Shown: piece after piece, positions 12,838 through 22,050 of the stretch | Position numbering within the stretch: the first letter of the stretch is position 1 | How the letters are laid out: each line of letters begins with the position of its first letter | Assembly (NCBI RefSeq): GCF_002109325.1 | Contig: NZ_CP015348.1 | Coordinates: forward strand, 1,646,501-1,710,500 | Length of the DNA stretch: 64,000 bases | Origin: Sporosarcina ureae | Lineage (GTDB): Bacteria > Bacillota > Bacilli > Bacillales_A > Planococcaceae | Direction of reading: 5' to 3' | Notes under the pieces: generated by a model | What the model saw: the letters and a program-made list of their open reading frames with translations, nothing else | Told to the model about the DNA's origin: nothing | Database searches by the model: none | Position numbers and translations under genes: made by a program

Positions 12838-13458
12838 CTACAAGATATTCATCCTGTCAATCTTTTTTGATACTAAAATAAAGTAGCCTTTTTTCTTAGC
12901 AACCGTATCTACATTACCAAACAAGTTCTTCAAGTAATCCATTGTAGACGGAGCCCCTTGTTTCTTTTGAATGACAACCCATAATTCTCCGCCCGCAGCT
13001 AACTTCTCATAAGCTCCGTCATAGAAAGAAAAAACCGTTTGCTTCCCCGCCCTAATAGGTGGATTGGTTATAATTGCAGCGAAGTTATTTGATACAACCT
13101 GATCAACGCCACTACTTTCGTAAACTTTTATATTAGAAATTCGATTCTGTTGAGCGTTCGTTTTCGAGAGAGCTAATGCCCGTTCATTCACATCCACCAT
13201 ATGGATAAGTCTTTCCGGAAAATCCGATGCGATAGACAACGCAATCGGTCCATAGCCGCAACCTATTTCCAACAAGTCTCCCCCAATGGATGGTTCTTTA
13301 AACGTTTCAGCCAATAATTTTGACCCCTCATCTATACTCCCTTTGCTGAATACACCGGCATCCGTTGTAAATGAAAAGACTTTGTTACGAATCTCGGCTT
13401 TCCACAGCTTGGGTGCACTTGAAACTTGGGGATTTTTCGAGTAATAATGGTCTCCCAT
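12838..13458 (-). CDS. ybxB: Class I SAM-dependent methyltransferase, RsmC-like
   Basis: 206-residue protein with a SAM-binding Rossmann fold: LLEIGCGYGPIAL at about 61-73, acidic D at about 89 (MVDVNERAL), then NPPIRAGK at about 133-140. The NPP-I-R-x-G-K motif is typical of the RsmC/YbxB small methyltransferases that modify a guanine N2 in 16S rRNA. Exact substrate is not proven. It lies between rplL and rpoB, the conserved Bacillales place. Terminators stand on both sides, so expression depends on read-through or on a promoter I cannot identify. Confidence 0.9.
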   Translation of the reverse strand: MGDHYYSKNPQVSSAPKLWKAEIRNKVFSFTTDAGVFSKGSIDEGSKLLAETFKEPSIGGDLLEIGCGYGPIALSIASDFPERLIHMVDVNERALALSKTNAQQNRISNIKVYESSGVDQVVSNNFAAIITNPPIRAGKQTVFSFYDGAYEKLAAGGELWVVIQKKQGAPSTMDYLKNLFGNVDTVAKKKGYFILVSKKIDRMNIL

Positions 13459-13502
13459 ACATACACCTCCTGCGTAGAGTTATACTATTTGTATATGAAG
13501 AA

Positions 13503-13529
13503 AAAAGCCCGTCAAATAGACGGGCTTTT
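13503..13529 (-). terminator. Terminator after rplL
   Basis: AAAAGCCCGTC (13503-13513) with GACGGGCTTTT (13519-13529), 5-base loop, T-rich on the minus side. Confidence 0.9.
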
Positions 13530-13545
13530 CTCAGGGAAGTAGAAA

Positions 13546-13905
13546 TTACTTAACTTCTACAGATGCGCCAACTTCTTCAAGTTTAGCTTTCATTTCTTCT
13601 GCTTCTTCTTTAGTTGCTGCTTCTTTAACTGCTTTAGGAGCTTCGTCTACAAGAGCTTTAGCTTCTTTCAAGCCAAGACCAGTGATTTCACGAACAGCTT
13701 TGATAACTTTGATCTTCTGATCTCCAGCTGATGCAAGGATTACGTCGAATTCAGTTTGCTCTTCAGCTGCTTCTGCAACTGCTCCAGCTGCTGCAACTGG
13801 TGCTGCTGCTGTTACGCCGAATTCTTCTTCGATTGCTTTAACAAGGTCGTTTAGTTCAAGAACTGTCATTTCTTTGATTGCGTCTAAAATTTGTGCGTTA
13901 GTCAT
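13546..13905 (-). CDS. rplL: 50S ribosomal protein L7/L12
   Basis: 119-residue stalk protein that recruits translation factors. An N-terminal dimerisation segment is followed by an Ala-rich hinge (about 33-50) and the conserved C-terminal domain ([22 protein letters not shown]). It follows rplJ by 67 bases and shares its L10-leader-controlled transcript. Confidence 0.98.
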   Translation of the reverse strand: MTNAQILDAIKEMTVLELNDLVKAIEEEFGVTAAAPVAAAGAVAEAAEEQTEFDVILASAGDQKIKVIKAVREITGLGLKEAKALVDEAPKAVKEAATKEEAEEMKAKLEEVGASVEVK

Positions 13906-13972
13906 TTTAAGTTCCTCCTGGAAAGTTGTATTTAACCGGCTAGTTTGTTCCGGTCATAGTCAAAATGCGAAA

Positions 13973-14473
13973 TTAAGCACCTTGCTCTTCTTTTTGTTCT
14001 GCAACTGCTTTTGTAGCAAGTGCAAAGTTTCGTACTGGCGCTTGAAGAACGCTGAGTAGCATAGACAATAGACCATCGCGAGAAGGTAGAGTAGCCAATG
14101 CTTTCACATCTTCAGCAGTTGCGACGTTTCCTTCGATCACACCTGCTTTAATTTCAAGCTTTTCATTCTTTTTAGCGAAATCATTCAAGATTTTAGCTGG
14201 CGCTACTACGTCTTCTGTAGAGAAAGCGATAGCGTTTGGACCTGTAAGGTTTTCGTTCAGACTTTCTAATCCTGCAACTACTGTCGCACGACGCACCATA
14301 GAGTTTTTATAAACTTTGAACTCGATGCCTGCTTCACGTAATTGTTTACGCAATTCTGTAACTTGCGCAACCGTAAGACCACGGTAATCGACAACTACTA
14401 CAGATGCTGCTGCTTGTAATTTCTCAGCGACTTCTGATACGACTGCTTGTTTAGCTTCTAAAATTTTGCTCAT
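13973..14473 (-). CDS. rplJ: 50S ribosomal protein L10
   Basis: 166-residue stalk base protein that binds 23S rRNA and L7/L12 dimers. It has the family N-terminus ([32 protein letters not shown]). The ATG at 14471-14473 has a CCAGGAGGTG site upstream. It is preceded by an L10 leader RNA, so autoregulation by L10(L12)4 is expected from the family. Confidence 0.98.
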   Translation of the reverse strand: MSKILEAKQAVVSEVAEKLQAAASVVVVDYRGLTVAQVTELRKQLREAGIEFKVYKNSMVRRATVVAGLESLNENLTGPNAIAFSTEDVVAPAKILNDFAKKNEKLEIKAGVIEGNVATAEDVKALATLPSRDGLLSMLLSVLQAPVRNFALATKAVAEQKEEQGA

Positions 14474-14512
14474 GTTGACACCTCCTGGTAATTAGGGTCA
14501 CTTATACCGATA

Positions 14513-14645
14513 TAAAAAGCCCTCAATGTCTAAGACATGAGGGCAGAAAAGTCGTCATCTTTTAAAAAGAGCGTCTTGTCCTCGGCAGGAGCATTAAGTG
14601 GCAAGCCACACCTGCTGTCTTCGGTACAAATGGTTATCATCATAA
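14513..14645 (-). ncRNA. Ribosomal protein L10 leader with attenuator
   Basis: Minus-strand leader between rplA and rplJ. It has the conserved GACAGCAGGTG...CTCCTGCCGAGGAC elements of the L10 leader family. It ends in a terminator hairpin: GCCCTCA (14519-14525) and TGAGGGC (14538-14544) frame an inner ATGTC/GACAT pairing, then T5. This fits transcription attenuation of rplJL by L10. Confidence 0.88.
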
Positions 14646-14682
14646 CAAGCGTAATCTTAGCAGATCACTTTGTGCTTGTCAA

Positions 14683-15384
14683 TTATTTTTTAATAGTAAC
14701 GCTTGACGGATCTACTTTAACAGCAGGACCCATAGTTGTCGTAACGTTTACTGATTTCATGAATGTTCCTTTTGCTGAAGCTGGTTTAGCTTTTTGAATA
14801 GTTTCAAAGATCGTCAAGAAGTTTTCTTCCAACTTCTCGTTATCGAAGGATGCTTTTCCGATTGGCGCATGGATAATTCCAGCTTTGTCCGCACGGTATT
14901 CAACTTTACCTGCTTTGATTTCTTCAATAGCTTTCGTTACGTCAAATGTTACTGTACCAGTTTTCGGGTTTGGCATAAGACCTTTTGGTCCAAGTACGCG
15001 ACCAATCTTACCAACTTCGCCCATCATGTCAGGTGTAGCAACGATTACGTCGAAATCGAACCAACCTTGTTGAATTTTAGCAATAAGTTCTGCATCGCCT
15101 ACATAGTCTGCGCCTGCAGCTTCTGCTTCTTTAACTTTTTCACCTTTAGCGAATACTAATACGCGTTGAGTTTTACCAGTACCGTTTGGAAGTACAACTG
15201 CCCCACGGATTTGCTGATCATTTTTACGAGTATCAATACCAAGACGGAAAGCTACTTCAACAGTTGCATCAAAATTAGTAGTACTTGTATTTTTAGCAAG
15301 TTCAATTGCTTCTTTCGCAGAGTATGTAGCAGTACGATCTACAAGCTTCGCTGCATCTACGAATTTTTTACCTCTTTTAGCCAT
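14683..15384 (-). CDS. rplA: 50S ribosomal protein L1
   Basis: 233-residue L1 stalk protein, full length. The signature [20 protein letters not shown] segment ([19 protein letters not shown]) is present. It lies 120 bases after rplK; the gap holds a GGCTGCG/CGCAGCC hairpin (about 15438-15465) of unknown role. Confidence 0.98.
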   Translation of the reverse strand: MAKRGKKFVDAAKLVDRTATYSAKEAIELAKNTSTTNFDATVEVAFRLGIDTRKNDQQIRGAVVLPNGTGKTQRVLVFAKGEKVKEAEAAGADYVGDAELIAKIQQGWFDFDVIVATPDMMGEVGKIGRVLGPKGLMPNPKTGTVTFDVTKAIEEIKAGKVEYRADKAGIIHAPIGKASFDNEKLEENFLTIFETIQKAKPASAKGTFMKSVNVTTTMGPAVKVDPSSVTIKK

Positions 15385-15504
15385 CAGAATTTCCTCCTCA
15401 TTTGTGGTTTTAACGGATTAAACCTCCCACTTAATGAAGGCTGCGAATCACAATCGACCGCAGCCCTCACCTTCAAACCGTTGCTTTATCGTGAAGAACT
15501 ACTA

Positions 15505-15930
15505 TCAGTCTTCGATTTTGAATCCCATACTGCGAGCAGTACCTTCGACCATTGCCATCGCCGCTTCAACTGACGCCGCGTTTAAGTCTGGCATCTTTTG
15601 TTCTGCGATTTCTCTAACTTTATCACGCTTAACTGTAGCAACTTTGTTTTTATTAGGCTCACCTGAACCCTTTTGAACGTTTGCTGCAACCTTCAGCAAT
15701 ACTGCTGCCGGCGGAGTTTTTGTGATAAATGTAAATGAACGGTCCTCGAATACTGAGATTTCTACTGGAATAATTAGACCAGCTTGATCTGCTGTACGAG
15801 CGTTAAATTCTTTACAGAATCCCATAATGTTAACACCTGCTTGACCTAATGCCGGCCCTACTGGTGGTGCTGGATTTGCTTTACCAGCTGGAATTTGCAA
15901 TTTCACTACTTTAGTAACTTTTTTAGCCAC
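15505..15930 (-). CDS. rplK: 50S ribosomal protein L11
   Basis: 141-residue protein of the GTPase-associated centre. It starts at GTG (15928-15930), giving [20 protein letters not shown]. An AAGGAGGTG site lies 8 bases upstream. The ATG 17 codons further upstream has no such site, and its extension is not L11-like. The C-terminal rRNA-binding domain has the typical [14 protein letters not shown] end. First gene of an rplK-rplA unit with its own promoter. Confidence 0.97.
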   Translation of the reverse strand: MAKKVTKVVKLQIPAGKANPAPPVGPALGQAGVNIMGFCKEFNARTADQAGLIIPVEISVFEDRSFTFITKTPPAAVLLKVAANVQKGSGEPNKNKVATVKRDKVREIAEQKMPDLNAASVEAAMAMVEGTARSMGFKIED

Positions 15931-16050
15931 GAGACACACCTCCTTAAGTCCGTGATGTGGTAATTGGGTTGCCCCTCCCACTCAAATATGTGCCTGCCGA
16001 CGATGTCGGTAGAATTGGTTAATCCGTACAGACTAAGTCTGACCTTTGAA

Positions 16051-16079
16051 ATGATACCACCATTACACAGATTTTGCAA
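16051..16079 (-). promoter_or_regulatory. Promoter of rplK-rplA
   Basis: TTGCAA (16074-16079), 17 bases, TATCAT (16051-16056) on the minus strand, right after the nusG stop. The leader of about 115 bases contains a CCGAC/GTCGG hairpin near 16000. Confidence 0.7.
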
Positions 16080-16100
16080 GAGGGAAAATCACATTTCCCA

Positions 16101-16643
16101 TCACTCCATTTTTTCTACTTGTTCGAATGAAAGCTCCATCTTCGTTTCCCGTCCGAACATGTCGACAGTTACGATGACTTTACCTTTATCCATTTCAATC
16201 TCTTCTACCTTACCTTCAAAGTGAGCAAACGGCCCTTCAAGTACCGTCACACTTTCACCCACACCAAAGTCAATATCTATGCGTTGTTCTTTAACACCCA
16301 TTTGTTTTAGGATGAACTCTACTTCTTCCGGCAACAACGGAGTAGGCTTCGCTCCGCCACCTGAAGAGCCGATAAATCCAGTAACACCTGGTGTATTACG
16401 AACAACATACCAAGAATCATCCGTCATGATCAATTCAACCAAGACATATCCAGGGAACGTTTTACGCATAACTGTTTTCTTTTTACCATCTTTAATATCC
16501 GTCTCTTCTTCTTCCGGAATAACGACACGGAATATCTTATCCGACATGCCCATTGTCTCGACACGTTTTTCAAGATTGGCCTTTACTTTGTTCTCATATC
16601 CCGAGTACGTATGCACAACATACCAATTTTTATCCATTTCCAT
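16101..16643 (-). CDS. nusG: Transcription termination/antitermination factor NusG
   Basis: 180-residue RNA polymerase-binding factor. The NGN domain begins KNWYVVHTYSGYENKVK, with conserved FPGYVLVE at about 65-72 and VRNTPGVTGF. The C-terminal KOW domain carries GPFAHFEGKVEEI. The first ATG (16641-16643) has only a distant GGGAGGG; a second ATG two codons later is equally possible. It follows secE, as in most bacteria. Confidence 0.97.
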   Translation of the reverse strand: MEMDKNWYVVHTYSGYENKVKANLEKRVETMGMSDKIFRVVIPEEEETDIKDGKKKTVMRKTFPGYVLVELIMTDDSWYVVRNTPGVTGFIGSSGGGAKPTPLLPEEVEFILKQMGVKEQRIDIDFGVGESVTVLEGPFAHFEGKVEEIEMDKGKVIVTVDMFGRETKMELSFEQVEKME

Positions 16644-16744
16644 GACATTGAGGACTGCGCGTCCGTCCCTCCCTTAAATTAAAGCTGAAAAAACCCGTTC
16701 ATTCATCAAAACGGGATATTTTCACGCTATTCATACTTTATTTA

Positions 16745-16930
16745 TTACAGATTAGTATACCATTTCATAACTCCGGAGATACCTATATCCACCACGAAGA
16801 AATAAACAGCCATAAAAATGACTGTAGAAATAACGACTACAGTATACTTCGTTAATTCTTTACGTTTCGGCCAGCTGACTTTCCGCATTTCCGAAACGAC
16901 TTTTTTCAAAAAATCGGTAATCTTGCCCAT
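16745..16930 (-). CDS. secE: Preprotein translocase subunit SecE
   Basis: 61-residue single-span SecE of the SecYEG channel. I start at ATG 16928-16930 (MGKITDFLKKVVSEMRKVSW). That start has a GGAG site and the length typical of Gram-positive SecE; the open frame 20 codons further upstream is unlike the family. The KVSWPKRKEL motif precedes the membrane helix (about 33-55). Confidence 0.96.
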   Translation of the reverse strand: MGKITDFLKKVVSEMRKVSWPKRKELTKYTVVVISTVIFMAVYFFVVDIGISGVMKWYTNL

Positions 16931-16986
16931 TCTTCTCCAACCCTTCCGAATGACATAGCGCCCTTGCTCGGACTCTATGTAACTGG

Positions 16987-17136
16987 TCAAATGGTTTGCT
17001 TATGCAATGTATGCGCATTGCAATGACTGCAAAACTTTTTTATACTCATTCTTGCCTCTTGGCTGTTGTTGCCAGCGGGTAAGGAATAGTTTCGCGAACC
17101 ACATATCTCACAGCTTAAAGTTATTTTTTTTGCCAT
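16987..17136 (-). CDS. rpmG: 50S ribosomal protein L33, zinc-binding form
   Basis: A 49-residue gene easily missed because of its size. The product starts MAKKITLSCEICGSRNYSLP and ends HTLHKQTI. Two CxxC pairs (C9/C12 and C36/C39) make it the zinc-binding (C+) L33 type. ATG at 17134-17136 with AGGTGAAG upstream. The rpmG-secE-nusG order is standard in Firmicutes. Confidence 0.95.
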   Translation of the reverse strand: MAKKITLSCEICGSRNYSLPAGNNSQEARMSIKKFCSHCNAHTLHKQTI

Positions 17137-17217
17137 TTTGCTTCACCTAATTCAAGACAATAGTCTTGATAAAGAGTACCATCTAACCCATCACATGTCA
17201 ATTTACTTTCGATATAT

Positions 17218-17877
17218 TTAACGCACCAGATCCATCGCCATTGAATGTTCTAGTTTACGTTTGATGCGTTGTAAGGCATTATCTATCGACTTCACTTGTC
17301 GATTCAACACCTCGGAAATCTCACGATAGGACTGACCTTCTAAGTACAGTGTGAGCACCTCTTTTTCCAATCCACTCAGCACTTTATTCATTTCTTCTTC
17401 CATAAACGAGAAGTTCTCTTTGTGAATCATCAAGTCTTCAGGATCGTCTAACGTAGAGCCTGATATGATATCCAAAAGCGTTCGCTCCTGATCCTCATCA
17501 TACATAGGCTTGTCCAGCGAAACGGACGTATTGAGCGGAATATGCTTTTGGCGTGTAGCAGTTTTGATCGCCGTAATAATTTGCCGCGTTATACACAGCT
17601 CAGCAAAGACTTTAAAAGAACTTAATCTATCGGGACGAAAATCACGAATCGCTTTATATAGACCAATCATTCCCTCTTGCACGATGTCTTCACGATCTCC
17701 ACCAATAATGAAATATGTTCTAGCTTTCATACGGACTATTGGCTGAAACTTGGTTATCAAAAAATCCAATACATCTGAATTCCCTAGATGTATCAACTCC
17801 ACCATCTCTTCATCAGAAAGCTTAGTAAATTCATTTTTACTTTTCATATTTTTCATGTTCCGCACCAACCTCTCCAC
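17218..17877 (-). CDS. sigH: RNA polymerase sigma-H factor (Spo0H)
   Basis: 219-residue sigma-70 family factor for the transition to stationary phase and early sporulation. Region 2 has GGDREDIVQEGMIGLYKAIRDF and FAELCITRQI. Region 4 has YLEGQSYREISEVLNRQVKSIDNALQR. Very close to B. subtilis SigH throughout. It has its own promoter upstream and lies between rae1 and rpmG, as in Bacillus. Confidence 0.97.
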   Translation of the reverse strand: MERLVRNMKNMKSKNEFTKLSDEEMVELIHLGNSDVLDFLITKFQPIVRMKARTYFIIGGDREDIVQEGMIGLYKAIRDFRPDRLSSFKVFAELCITRQIITAIKTATRQKHIPLNTSVSLDKPMYDEDQERTLLDIISGSTLDDPEDLMIHKENFSFMEEEMNKVLSGLEKEVLTLYLEGQSYREISEVLNRQVKSIDNALQRIKRKLEHSMAMDLVR

Positions 17878-17905
17878 CCCAGAGTACTAATTGGTTTTAT
17901 AAGTC

Positions 17906-17934
17906 AGTATAGACGCGGTAATTTTTCACGTCAA
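17906..17934 (-). promoter_or_regulatory. Sigma-A promoter of sigH
   Basis: TTGACG (17929-17934), 17 bases, TATACT (17906-17911) on the minus strand, just beyond the rae1 stop codon. In B. subtilis sigH is controlled by AbrB; no operator can be read with confidence here. Confidence 0.8.
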
Positions 17935-17938
17935 CCAC

Positions 17939-18454
17939 TCATTTTCCGCCACGTCTCATTTTCTCGAACTCTGCCGCTACTTCATCTGTTAATGGAATCT
18001 TTGAGATAGGCCGTCGTTCTAATGAATCCTTTAATCTTAACGCAATCACGCGATCTACTTCTTTCATGGCGATTTCCAGCTCTCGTGCGGAGATGCGAAG
18101 CGCACCCTGAGCAAATACTACCCATTGCTCTACAAGATCGGAAGTGGCCACATGGATTTGTGTTAATCGATCGGTTAATTCGGACACCAGTTTTTCAATG
18201 CGTTCATCAGCTGTTTCGTTTTCTCTTGTAAAGACCACTTCGACTCGATATTGTTTTTTACGTTTCTCGATACCCGGTACTAGATGAGCATCAAATACTA
18301 CGATAACGCGCCATCCTTTATTCGCCTGGAATTCCGCCATCCGTTCAATGAGTCGATCACGCGCTTGCGCAAAATCTTCTTGCTTCAATTGCTGTAGTTC
18401 GGGCCACGCACCGATGATGTTGTAACCATCAACGAGTAGCACGTCTTTCTTCAT
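17939..18454 (-). CDS. rae1: Ribosome-associated endoribonuclease Rae1 (YacP, NYN domain)
   Basis: 171-residue NYN/PIN-like nuclease. In B. subtilis the homologue cleaves mRNA in the ribosomal A site. The DVLLVDGYNIIGAWPEL start carries the conserved acidic D8 and N11. VVFDAH and the FTRENETADERIE segment supply the other acidic residues. It overlaps rlmB by four bases (stop/start), so the two are translationally coupled. Confidence 0.92.
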   Translation of the reverse strand: MKKDVLLVDGYNIIGAWPELQQLKQEDFAQARDRLIERMAEFQANKGWRVIVVFDAHLVPGIEKRKKQYRVEVVFTRENETADERIEKLVSELTDRLTQIHVATSDLVEQWVVFAQGALRISARELEIAMKEVDRVIALRLKDSLERRPISKIPLTDEVAAEFEKMRRGGK

Positions 18455-19209
18455 GACGTAGCCTGGGCGGATTGACGCTTTCGTAAAACTTCATACATCA
18501 ACAACGCTGCCGCTACTGAAGCATTCAAAGACGTAACTTTACCTACCATAGGCAAACTATAGAGAAAATCGCATCTTTCGCGCAATATGCGGGACATTCC
18601 TTTTCCTTCGCTACCTATAATGACTGCTAAAGGTAATGTAGCATCCATATGGCGATAATCTGTAGAGTTGGATGCATCTGTTCCTGCAATCCATACCCCT
18701 TGTTTCTTTAGCTCGTCCACAGTTTGAGACAAGTTATTTACTCGAACAACAGGTATGTGCTCAATCGCACCTGTTGATGCTTTGGCCACCACACCTGTTA
18801 AACCAACCGCACGTCTTTTTGGAATAATGATACCATGAACTCCAGAGGCATCCGCTGTTCGTAAAATAGAACCTAAGTTATGCGGATCTTCTAATTCATC
18901 CAAGATGATGAAGAACGGATCCTCTTGTCGCTCTTTAGCAATAGCAAATAAATCTTCTAACTCCGCATAATCATAAGCGGCAACCGACGCAAGAATTCCT
19001 TGATGACTCAAATCGGTCATACCATCAAGTTTCTGCTTCGGTGCCGTTTGTATAACTACCCCTGCATCTTTAGCAAGCTTCATAATTTCACCGATACTTT
19101 TCTTGTTAACGCCTTCTGCCACCCAAATTTTATTCAGTTGTCTGCCGGAACGCAGTGCTTCCACTACAGGATTTCTTCCGCCAATCAGTTCAACTTCTAG
19201 CTCTGTCAT
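18451..19209 (-). CDS. rlmB: 23S rRNA (guanosine 2'-O) methyltransferase RlmB (TrmH/SpoU family)
   Basis: 252-residue SPOUT methyltransferase with an N-terminal substrate-binding domain ([15 protein letters not shown]). The knotted catalytic domain follows: [18 protein letters not shown] (motif 1), [17 protein letters not shown] (motif 2), [14 protein letters not shown] (motif 3). It overlaps mrnC and rae1 by four bases each, forming a compact mrnC-rlmB-rae1 RNA-processing unit. Confidence 0.95.
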   Translation of the reverse strand: MTELEVELIGGRNPVVEALRSGRQLNKIWVAEGVNKKSIGEIMKLAKDAGVVIQTAPKQKLDGMTDLSHQGILASVAAYDYAELEDLFAIAKERQEDPFFIILDELEDPHNLGSILRTADASGVHGIIIPKRRAVGLTGVVAKASTGAIEHIPVVRVNNLSQTVDELKKQGVWIAGTDASNSTDYRHMDATLPLAVIIGSEGKGMSRILRERCDFLYSLPMVGKVTSLNASVAAALLMYEVLRKRQSAQATS

Positions 19210-19625
19210 ACTTTTTCCTCCTCAGGATGCTCCACTAATCGAATCGCCGTCTCTATTAGTTCAGCCAGACGCTCTTGTCGACCGAGTAAATGGACATACC
19301 CGAGAACCGCTTCGAATGCCGAGCTATAATTATACGTAGTAACATCAGTATTTTTAGGGACTGATCCCGCTTTGGCATTGCGACCGCGGCGCATTACTGC
19401 CAACTCTTCCTCTGTCAGAATTTGCTGGTCTCTCATCGTCAGGATAATACGCGCTTGCGCTTTCGCAGAGACAAAGCGTGTAGCCTCCTTATGCAAAATT
19501 TGTGGTTTCACGCGCCCCATACGCAGTAAATGCTCTCTGACCGCCGTTTCGTATACCGCGTCGCCCATATAAGCAAGCGCAAGTGCATTGAGTTGTTTGA
19601 CGTCTATATCACGTAAATCCCCCAC
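19206..19625 (-). CDS. mrnC: Mini-ribonuclease 3
   Basis: 139-residue RNase III-like domain without a dsRNA-binding domain. It matures 23S rRNA ends in Bacillus. The catalytic [11 protein letters not shown] (about 15-25, D22) and the [23 protein letters not shown] segment (second acidic site) are present. It starts four bases after cysS ends and overlaps rlmB by four. Confidence 0.94.
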   Translation of the reverse strand: MGDLRDIDVKQLNALALAYMGDAVYETAVREHLLRMGRVKPQILHKEATRFVSAKAQARIILTMRDQQILTEEELAVMRRGRNAKAGSVPKNTDVTTYNYSSAFEAVLGYVHLLGRQERLAELIETAIRLVEHPEEEKV

Positions 19626-19629
19626 GTTT

Positions 19630-21030
19630 TTACCCTCTTTTCCAGCGAGTACCTTGCGCTGTATCTTCCAATAAAATACCTTGTTCTTTTAGTTGATCTC
19701 TAATTTCATCCGATCGTGCAAAATCACGATTCTTCCGCGCATCCAGACGTTCCTGAATCAACGCATCCACTTCGTCATCCACTAATTCACCTTCGTTTTC
19801 AAACGGCAAACCAAGTACATCCATTAATTTATCCAATGTATCAATAAATTGTTGAAGCACGCGACGATCTGTGTTTTTCTCTAGCAAATAGACGTTAGCC
19901 TGCTTAGATAGTTCAAAAATTGATGCTATCGCATTGGCTGTATTGAAATCGTCATCCATTGCCGTTTCAAATGCTTTGATTTGTTCGTTGATTTTATTTA
20001 ACCAAAGCTCAGAGTCTTCAGCCAGATCTGCAGAGATCGACAGTCGGTGTTGCAAGTTACTATATGCTGTGCGGATACGTTCCAATCCATTTGCTGCACT
20101 CTCCACAAGTTCCTGTGCAAAGTTAACCGGGTGACGATAATGCACGGATAGCATGAAGAAACGAAGTACTTTCGGATCGACTTGCTTACGGATATCATGC
20201 ACCAAAATAAAGTTACCTAGTGATTTCGACATCTTTTCGTTATCGATATTAATATAACCATTGTGCATCCAGTAGTTAGCGAAGGTTTTTCCTGTAGCTG
20301 CTTCGGACTGCGCAATTTCATTTTCATGATGTGGGAACGCTAAGTCTTGCCCTCCTGCATGAATATCAATTGTGTCACCAAGAAGTTCTTTAGCCATAAC
20401 CGAACATTCGATATGCCAACCCGGACGACCTTTCCCCCACGGACTATCCCACGAGATCTCGCCATCTTTAGCTGATTTCCAAAGCGCAAAGTCAAGCGGA
20501 TCTGTTTTGATCGTATTTTCTTCCACCCGTGCACCGACTTTTAATTCATCGATAGACTGGTGAGAAAGCTTCCCGTACCCTTCGAATTTACGCGTATGGA
20601 AGTAGACATCTCCACGAGATTCATAAGCGAACCCCTTATCGATTAGGACTTGAATAAATACCACAATATCATCAATATGCTCAGTTACACGCGGATGTGC
20701 TGTCGCTTCCTCACAGCCAAGAGCACTTACATCTTCATGATACGCTGCGATAAAACGCTCAGTTAAATCTCCAACTTCTTCATTTAATTCATTGGCTGCT
20801 TTAATGATCTTATCGTCTACGTCCGTGAAGTTTGAAACGTAATTTACTTCATAGCCGCGATATTCTAGATAGCGCCGAACCGTATCAAATGCAATTACAG
20901 GACGCGCGTTTCCAATATGAATATAGTTATAGACGGTTGGTCCACAGACATACATTTTGACCTTTCCCTTTTCTATCGGAACAAACTTTTCTTTTTTCCT
21001 TGTTAATGTATTATAAAGTTGAACGCTCAT
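19630..21030 (-). CDS. cysS: Cysteinyl-tRNA synthetase
   Basis: Class I synthetase charging tRNA-Cys, 466 residues from ATG 21028-21030 ([16 protein letters not shown]). That start is chosen because AAGGGAGAT lies 8 bases upstream; a more upstream start is possible. Motifs: C29 (zinc), HIGN at 38-41, KMSKS at 266-270. The start overlaps the end of cysE by 20 bases, so the genes are coupled and share the Cys T-box. Confidence 0.97.
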   Translation of the reverse strand: MSVQLYNTLTRKKEKFVPIEKGKVKMYVCGPTVYNYIHIGNARPVIAFDTVRRYLEYRGYEVNYVSNFTDVDDKIIKAANELNEEVGDLTERFIAAYHEDVSALGCEEATAHPRVTEHIDDIVVFIQVLIDKGFAYESRGDVYFHTRKFEGYGKLSHQSIDELKVGARVEENTIKTDPLDFALWKSAKDGEISWDSPWGKGRPGWHIECSVMAKELLGDTIDIHAGGQDLAFPHHENEIAQSEAATGKTFANYWMHNGYINIDNEKMSKSLGNFILVHDIRKQVDPKVLRFFMLSVHYRHPVNFAQELVESAANGLERIRTAYSNLQHRLSISADLAEDSELWLNKINEQIKAFETAMDDDFNTANAIASIFELSKQANVYLLEKNTDRRVLQQFIDTLDKLMDVLGLPFENEGELVDDEVDALIQERLDARKNRDFARSDEIRDQLKEQGILLEDTAQGTRWKRG

Positions 21031-21685
21031 GTAAATCTCCCTTTTCTTCATTCACAGTTTCCAGCTGCTCAGTACGCAGTTTCAACTCTTGAATTTGCTT
21101 TTCTAATCGTTTGATTTCATCCTCAATCGGGTCTTGTGTAGAATGATCCAGCTTACTTTTTACACGTACTCCATTTGAGATAACGATTTTTCCAGGTATC
21201 CCAACCACCGTGGAATTGGGCGGCACTTCTTTTAAGATAACCGAACCCGCTCCTACTTTACTGTTCTCACCAACCGTTATGGAGCCCAGGACTTTAGCGC
21301 CCGACGCGACCAGCACGTTGTCATGAAGTGTCGGATGTCGCTTTCCGCCTTCTTTTCCCGTTCCACCCAATGTAACCCCTTGATACAGCGTCACGTCATC
21401 ACCAATCTCACATGTTTCCCCTATGACTACACCCATCCCATGGTCAATGAATAGACGTCTACCGATCACTGCTCCTGGATGGATCTCGATACCCGTGAAA
21501 AATCTACTGACTTGTGAAACTACACGAGCCAAAAACCGAAGATTACGCTTGTAAAATGCATGTGCAATACGGTGCATCCAAATGGCATGCAACCCCGAAT
21601 ATGTTAAAACTACTTCAATTGTACTGCGGGCCGCTGGGTCTTGATCGAAAATACAGCGAATATCCTCTTTCATACGTTTGAACAA
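21011..21685 (-). CDS. cysE: Serine O-acetyltransferase
   Basis: Makes O-acetylserine for cysteine synthesis. The 224-residue product has the N-terminal helical domain and a left-handed beta-helix of hexapeptide repeats ([38 protein letters not shown]). Catalytic H is in IDHGMG. The C-terminal tail is coiled-coil-like ([21 protein letters not shown]). It lies directly after a Cys-specific T-box. Confidence 0.97.
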   Translation of the reverse strand: MFKRMKEDIRCIFDQDPAARSTIEVVLTYSGLHAIWMHRIAHAFYKRNLRFLARVVSQVSRFFTGIEIHPGAVIGRRLFIDHGMGVVIGETCEIGDDVTLYQGVTLGGTGKEGGKRHPTLHDNVLVASGAKVLGSITVGENSKVGAGSVILKEVPPNSTVVGIPGKIVISNGVRVKSKLDHSTQDPIEDEIKRLEKQIQELKLRTEQLETVNEEKGDLHERSTL

Positions 21686-21751
21686 TGAACTTCCCCCTTT
21701 TTCTTCTTATATCTGGTCGCGTTTCCTAGTTCACAGTAATTTCTTGAGATG

Positions 21752-22010
21752 AAAAAAAGCGCCCCCGTCACTCATGATGACAGAGACGCATTAATTGCGT
21801 GGTTCCACTCCGCTTGAGAACATACTTGTTCCCCGCTTAATGTCTTTAACGCAGACTATACGTATGGCCTACTAAAAGTTTCGGCTCATCGCTCAAAGGT
21901 GCATTTCGATAGTGAACAACTCAGGTCATTTCCAGCCTAGATGACCTTCTCTAGAGAGCATTCATTATCTACTTTCCTTCTCAACGCTTTTCATATGACG
22001 ATTTCATATT
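21752..22010 (-). ncRNA. Cys T-box leader for cysE-cysS
   Basis: Stem I begins GCGTTGAGAAGGAAAG (about 21988-21973). The specifier loop reads GAAATGCACC, with UGC (Cys) at 21901-21903. The T-box bulge TGGAACCACGC is at about 21797-21807. A terminator (21752-21790) follows, GCGTCTCTGTCA with TGACGGGGGCGC then T7. Uncharged tRNA-Cys should favour read-through into cysE-cysS. Confidence 0.95.
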
Positions 22011-22016
22011 AGATTC

Positions 22017-22044
22017 ATTTTACAGAATATCATCGAAATGTCAA
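22017..22044 (-). promoter_or_regulatory. Promoter upstream of the Cys T-box
   Basis: TTGACA (22039-22044), 16 bases, TAAAAT (22017-22022) on the minus strand, between gltX and the T-box. Confidence 0.7.
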
Positions 22045-22050
22045 TATTGA

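Noticed and set aside
15931..15981. ATG start 17 codons upstream of rplK
   Set aside because: The GTG start has the AAGGAGGTG site and the length of L11; the extension is unlike the family.
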